Assembly (NCBI GenBank): GCA_012727965.1
Contig: JAAYFZ010000132.1
Coordinates: 1-8,343 of the forward strand
DNA: 8,343 bases
Reading direction: 5' to 3'
Source: Clostridiaceae bacterium
GTDB lineage: Bacteria; Bacillota; Clostridia; Saccharofermentanales; UBA5734
Part shown: positions 5,955 through 8,343 of the stretch, in pieces
Numbering within the stretch: position 1 is the stretch's first letter
Layout: every line of letters starts with the position of its first letter
The notes under the pieces: generated by a model
The model's database searches: none
Told to the model about the DNA's origin: nothing
Seen by the model: the letters and a program-made list of their open reading frames with translations, nothing else
Program-made: the position numbers and the translations under genes

Positions 5955-8343
5955 ATGCGCAGAACCTGGCTGTTTCTTCCCTTCGCTGTTATTCCAGCAG
6001 CCTTCTGGCTGCTCGGAAATGATGCGCTGCTATTTCTTGCCTGGTGGCTGGCCATAACATTAAACGGATTGATCTGGTGGCCACTGGCTGCCAGGCTTCT
6101 GCCAGCTGGTGATCATGGCTGGACCCTGGCAAAAGGCATGGGCCTTGCATTGTCTTCTGGTTCGGCCTTTCTCCTGCATCATCTATCGCCTTTCCCTTTT
6201 AAGCGTGGCTGGCTGATCGCCTTACTGCTTCTAACAGCAATAATTATCTGGAGTATGAATATCTGGCAGCCCAAACTTACAGGCGCTGCTGTTAAACCGC
6301 TGTTGAATATAGAAAAAAATAACAGCTGGAGCTATATCGGCATCATGGAGACAATTTTCGCCCTCGCACTGCTCTTCTGGTTATTTACCCGCGGACTCAA
6401 ACCTGAGCTTGATTCGCTGGAAAAATTCATGAATATTGGTTTCATGAACAGTATCTGGCGCAGCGAGAGCATGCCCGCAGTCGATATGTGGTTTAGTGGC
6501 GGCAATATCAACTATTACTATTTTGGTCATTATGCCAGCACCTGGCTGGCACGACTGACAAATATCAGGCCGATAATCGCTTATCAGCTGGCGATGGCTT
6601 CGCTGCCGGCGCTATCAATTGTTCTATCTGCGGCCTTTGGTCTTCATCTGATGTTAAGTCTACGAAAACCTGTCATCAGCAATAATCAGGGAAGATTTGC
6701 CAAATTGTACAAGAGCATAGCAGTCGCACTAGCAGCAGTATCAAGTGGACTTCTGCTGGTGATTGGCGGCAATCAGCATGCTTTTATCTATTCCGACAAG
6801 AGTCCGGTGCGCCGCTTGACCTCATTTCTAATTAGCAAATCAATCCTGCCAGGCAGTAATGAAGACGCGTTCTGGTTTGCCAATTCAACCAGATATATCG
6901 GTTATAATCCGGAAACAACAGACAAAACAATTCATGAGTTCCCCTATTATTCCTATCTTGTAGCCGATCTCCATGCGCATGTCATAAATCTGGTATTCGT
7001 GCTTAGTCTTCTGCTAATTATTCTGGCATTTGTCAAACGCGGACCCTCCATCAGCAAAAATATCAGAGACCTGCTCAGACAACCTTACTATTACCTGATG
7101 TCGGCTTTTTTAGCTATTTTCATGATGGCTAATTTCTGGGACTTCATTATATATTTTGCTCTGATCTGTCTGGTCATGTGGATCTTCTTCAGCCGGACTA
7201 CAGGGCGGGCAGTTACACTTGCCGGTATACCAATTTTCCTCTTGCAGTCCGCGCTGGTCATGATCGTTTTCCTTAAAATAAGTAATCCCCTGCTGGCATT
7301 GCCACTTTATCTTGCCGCAGCTATCATCAATTACCTGATCGGCAAGAGAGTTTCTGACGGATTAAGCAGTGCCGGCTCACATATGGGTTGGATCTTCTTC
7401 CTGGCTCATCTCTTCGCCTTGCCCTTCAATCTTGAATTCGAACCAATTGCAAAAGAGATTGCAATTACTGTAGCACGTTCACCGATTTCCCAGCTCTGGG
7501 TTCTCTGGGGAGCGCATATTGCTGCCGGCACCATATATCTATTATGGTTATTTTTCCGGCAGCGCCGGCCGAAGCTTCGCAGGACTTTCCCACCACTGCC
7601 GCAGCAAACTGAGCTTGCTATAGAAAGTGAAACATCGATTCCGAACAGTATCAAACAAGCTGTGACAGCAGCAATGTCCGATCCGGCCGACCGTTTGCTG
7701 GCGGCAATCTTCCTCATGGGGGTTTTTCTGATCGTTCTGCCCGAACTGGTATATGTTGTCGACATTTATAGCGGTGATTTTAAGCGTGCTAATACAATGT
7801 TTAAGTTCACATATCAAGCTTTCGTTCTGCTCTCGCTAGTCTGGGGTTGTACAGCGGCATCAATACTAACATATGTATTTAATATGGGCAGCCGTGGCCA
7901 CTCTCTTATGCTTAATCATACAAATAAGAAAAACAAGCTTGGCAGCAGAAGCATCTCTTCACTTGTCATAGCCGGTCTGCTGATTGTTATGGTGTTGATT
8001 CCAATCTGGTATCCGCTGAGCGCTACCAAACAGTGGCTGGGACCACTAAGCCGCGATCGCTACCGGGGTCTGGACGCATTAGAACTATTTGCTCTAAAAG
8101 ACTCAGCCAATATTAGCGGCAGCAGCCCGGGAGAATTGGCGGCTGATGTTTCAGCAATCAAATGGCTAAATGAAAATGTCGTCGGACAGCCGGTCGTATT
8201 GGAGTCCTTTGGCGACAGCTATACCGATTATGAACGCATCTCGGCTTTTACCGGTTTGCCAACGATCATCGGCTGGCAGACACATGAGTGGCTCTGGCGC
8301 ACAAGCGAAGAAAACCCTGACGCCTTCTCAACAGTGGTTGTAC
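5955..8343 (+). CDS. DUF2298 (YYY) family multi-pass membrane protein, GT-C-like; 3' end cut off by the window
   Basis: The reading frame is open for 796 codons to the window edge, so the C-terminus is missing. It begins with closely packed hydrophobic segments (about 4-20, 24-46, 58-78, 85-104, 127-147), and I estimate 14-16 membrane spans in all. Family hallmarks are E156-K-F-M, D177-x-W, the eponymous N186-YYYFGHY193, H327-EFPYYSYL with D338-L-H-A-H342, and P596-ELVYVVD603 followed by RANTMFKF (611-618). A late non-membrane block holds WLNEN (737-741), VVLES (747-751), DYERISAFTGLP (758-769) and HEWLWR (777-782). These match the Chlor_Arch_YYY/DUF2298 family. Members look like GT-C glycosyltransferases that use lipid-linked sugars at the outer membrane face, with extracytoplasmic loops carrying the conserved residues, but I know of no proven reaction. 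The hallmark C-terminal block is already present, so most of the protein is probably here. It is the third gene of the plus-strand unit, behind a flavoprotein. An ATG at 5940 is a less likely start. Confidence 0.88.
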   Translation, partial: MRRTWLFLPFAVIPAAFWLLGNDALLFLAWWLAITLNGLIWWPLAARLLPAGDHGWTLAKGMGLALSSGSAFLLHHLSPFPFKRGWLIALLLLTAIIIWSMNIWQPKLTGAAVKPLLNIEKNNSWSYIGIMETIFALALLFWLFTRGLKPELDSLEKFMNIGFMNSIWRSESMPAVDMWFSGGNINYYYFGHYASTWLARLTNIRPIIAYQLAMASLPALSIVLSAAFGLHLMLSLRKPVISNNQGRFAKLYKSIAVALAAVSSGLLLVIGGNQHAFIYSDKSPVRRLTSFLISKSILPGSNEDAFWFANSTRYIGYNPETTDKTIHEFPYYSYLVADLHAHVINLVFVLSLLLIILAFVKRGPSISKNIRDLLRQPYYYLMSAFLAIFMMANFWDFIIYFALICLVMWIFFSRTTGRAVTLAGIPIFLLQSALVMIVFLKISNPLLALPLYLAAAIINYLIGKRVSDGLSSAGSHMGWIFFLAHLFALPFNLEFEPIAKEIAITVARSPISQLWVLWGAHIAAGTIYLLWLFFRQRRPKLRRTFPPLPQQTELAIESETSIPNSIKQAVTAAMSDPADRLLAAIFLMGVFLIVLPELVYVVDIYSGDFKRANTMFKFTYQAFVLLSLVWGCTAASILTYVFNMGSRGHSLMLNHTNKKNKLGSRSISSLVIAGLLIVMVLIPIWYPLSATKQWLGPLSRDRYRGLDALELFALKDSANISGSSPGELAADVSAIKWLNENVVGQPVVLESFGDSYTDYERISAFTGLPTIIGWQTHEWLWRTSEENPDAFSTVVV

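Noticed and set aside
7406..7817. Overlapping minus-strand open frames inside the last gene
   Set aside because: Both are antisense to the DUF2298 frame, which is open to the window end and carries family motifs on both sides of this region.
8052..8062. GCGATCGC palindrome
   Set aside because: I noticed it only once, inside a coding region, so it does not show an abundant genome signature or a regulatory site.

Overview
The window looks like ordinary bacterial chromosome from an anaerobic Gram-positive lineage. Bacillota, in or near Clostridia, is my best guess. It rests on the alanyl-tRNA synthetase (cysteine-rich segment at residues 182-193, N-terminus of the form M-x-x-M-x-LNEIRE), the HIT protein, the strong purine-rich ribosome binding sites and a clostridial-type DUF1015 protein. 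The assignment is not certain, because the last gene belongs to a family (DUF2298/YYY) best known from Chloroflexota and archaea. Base composition is moderate and appears even across the window. I see no rRNA or tRNA gene, insertion sequence, CRISPR array or phage gene.

The window has two divergent transcription units. On the minus strand, alaS (alanyl-tRNA synthetase) is followed 30 bp later by a HinT-type HIT nucleotide hydrolase. Just past the HIT gene, at the window edge, lies a near-consensus minus-strand promoter that must serve a gene outside the window. On the plus strand, starting from a 132-bp shared intergenic region, are three co-directional genes: a DUF1015 protein, a flavin-dependent oxidoreductase of the protoporphyrinogen-oxidase/amine-oxidase fold, which overlaps it by ATGA, and a large multi-pass membrane protein of the DUF2298 family that runs off the right end.

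The minus-strand unit is housekeeping: tRNA charging and nucleotide-conjugate hydrolysis. The plus-strand unit is the more interesting part. A soluble flavoprotein next to a GT-C-like membrane protein suggests synthesis or modification of a lipid-linked sugar or surface glycan, with the DUF1015 protein translationally coupled to the flavoprotein. That combined role is inference; none of the three has a function I can prove from sequence. Apart from the incomplete last gene, all the coding regions are intact, with no frameshift or internal stop.
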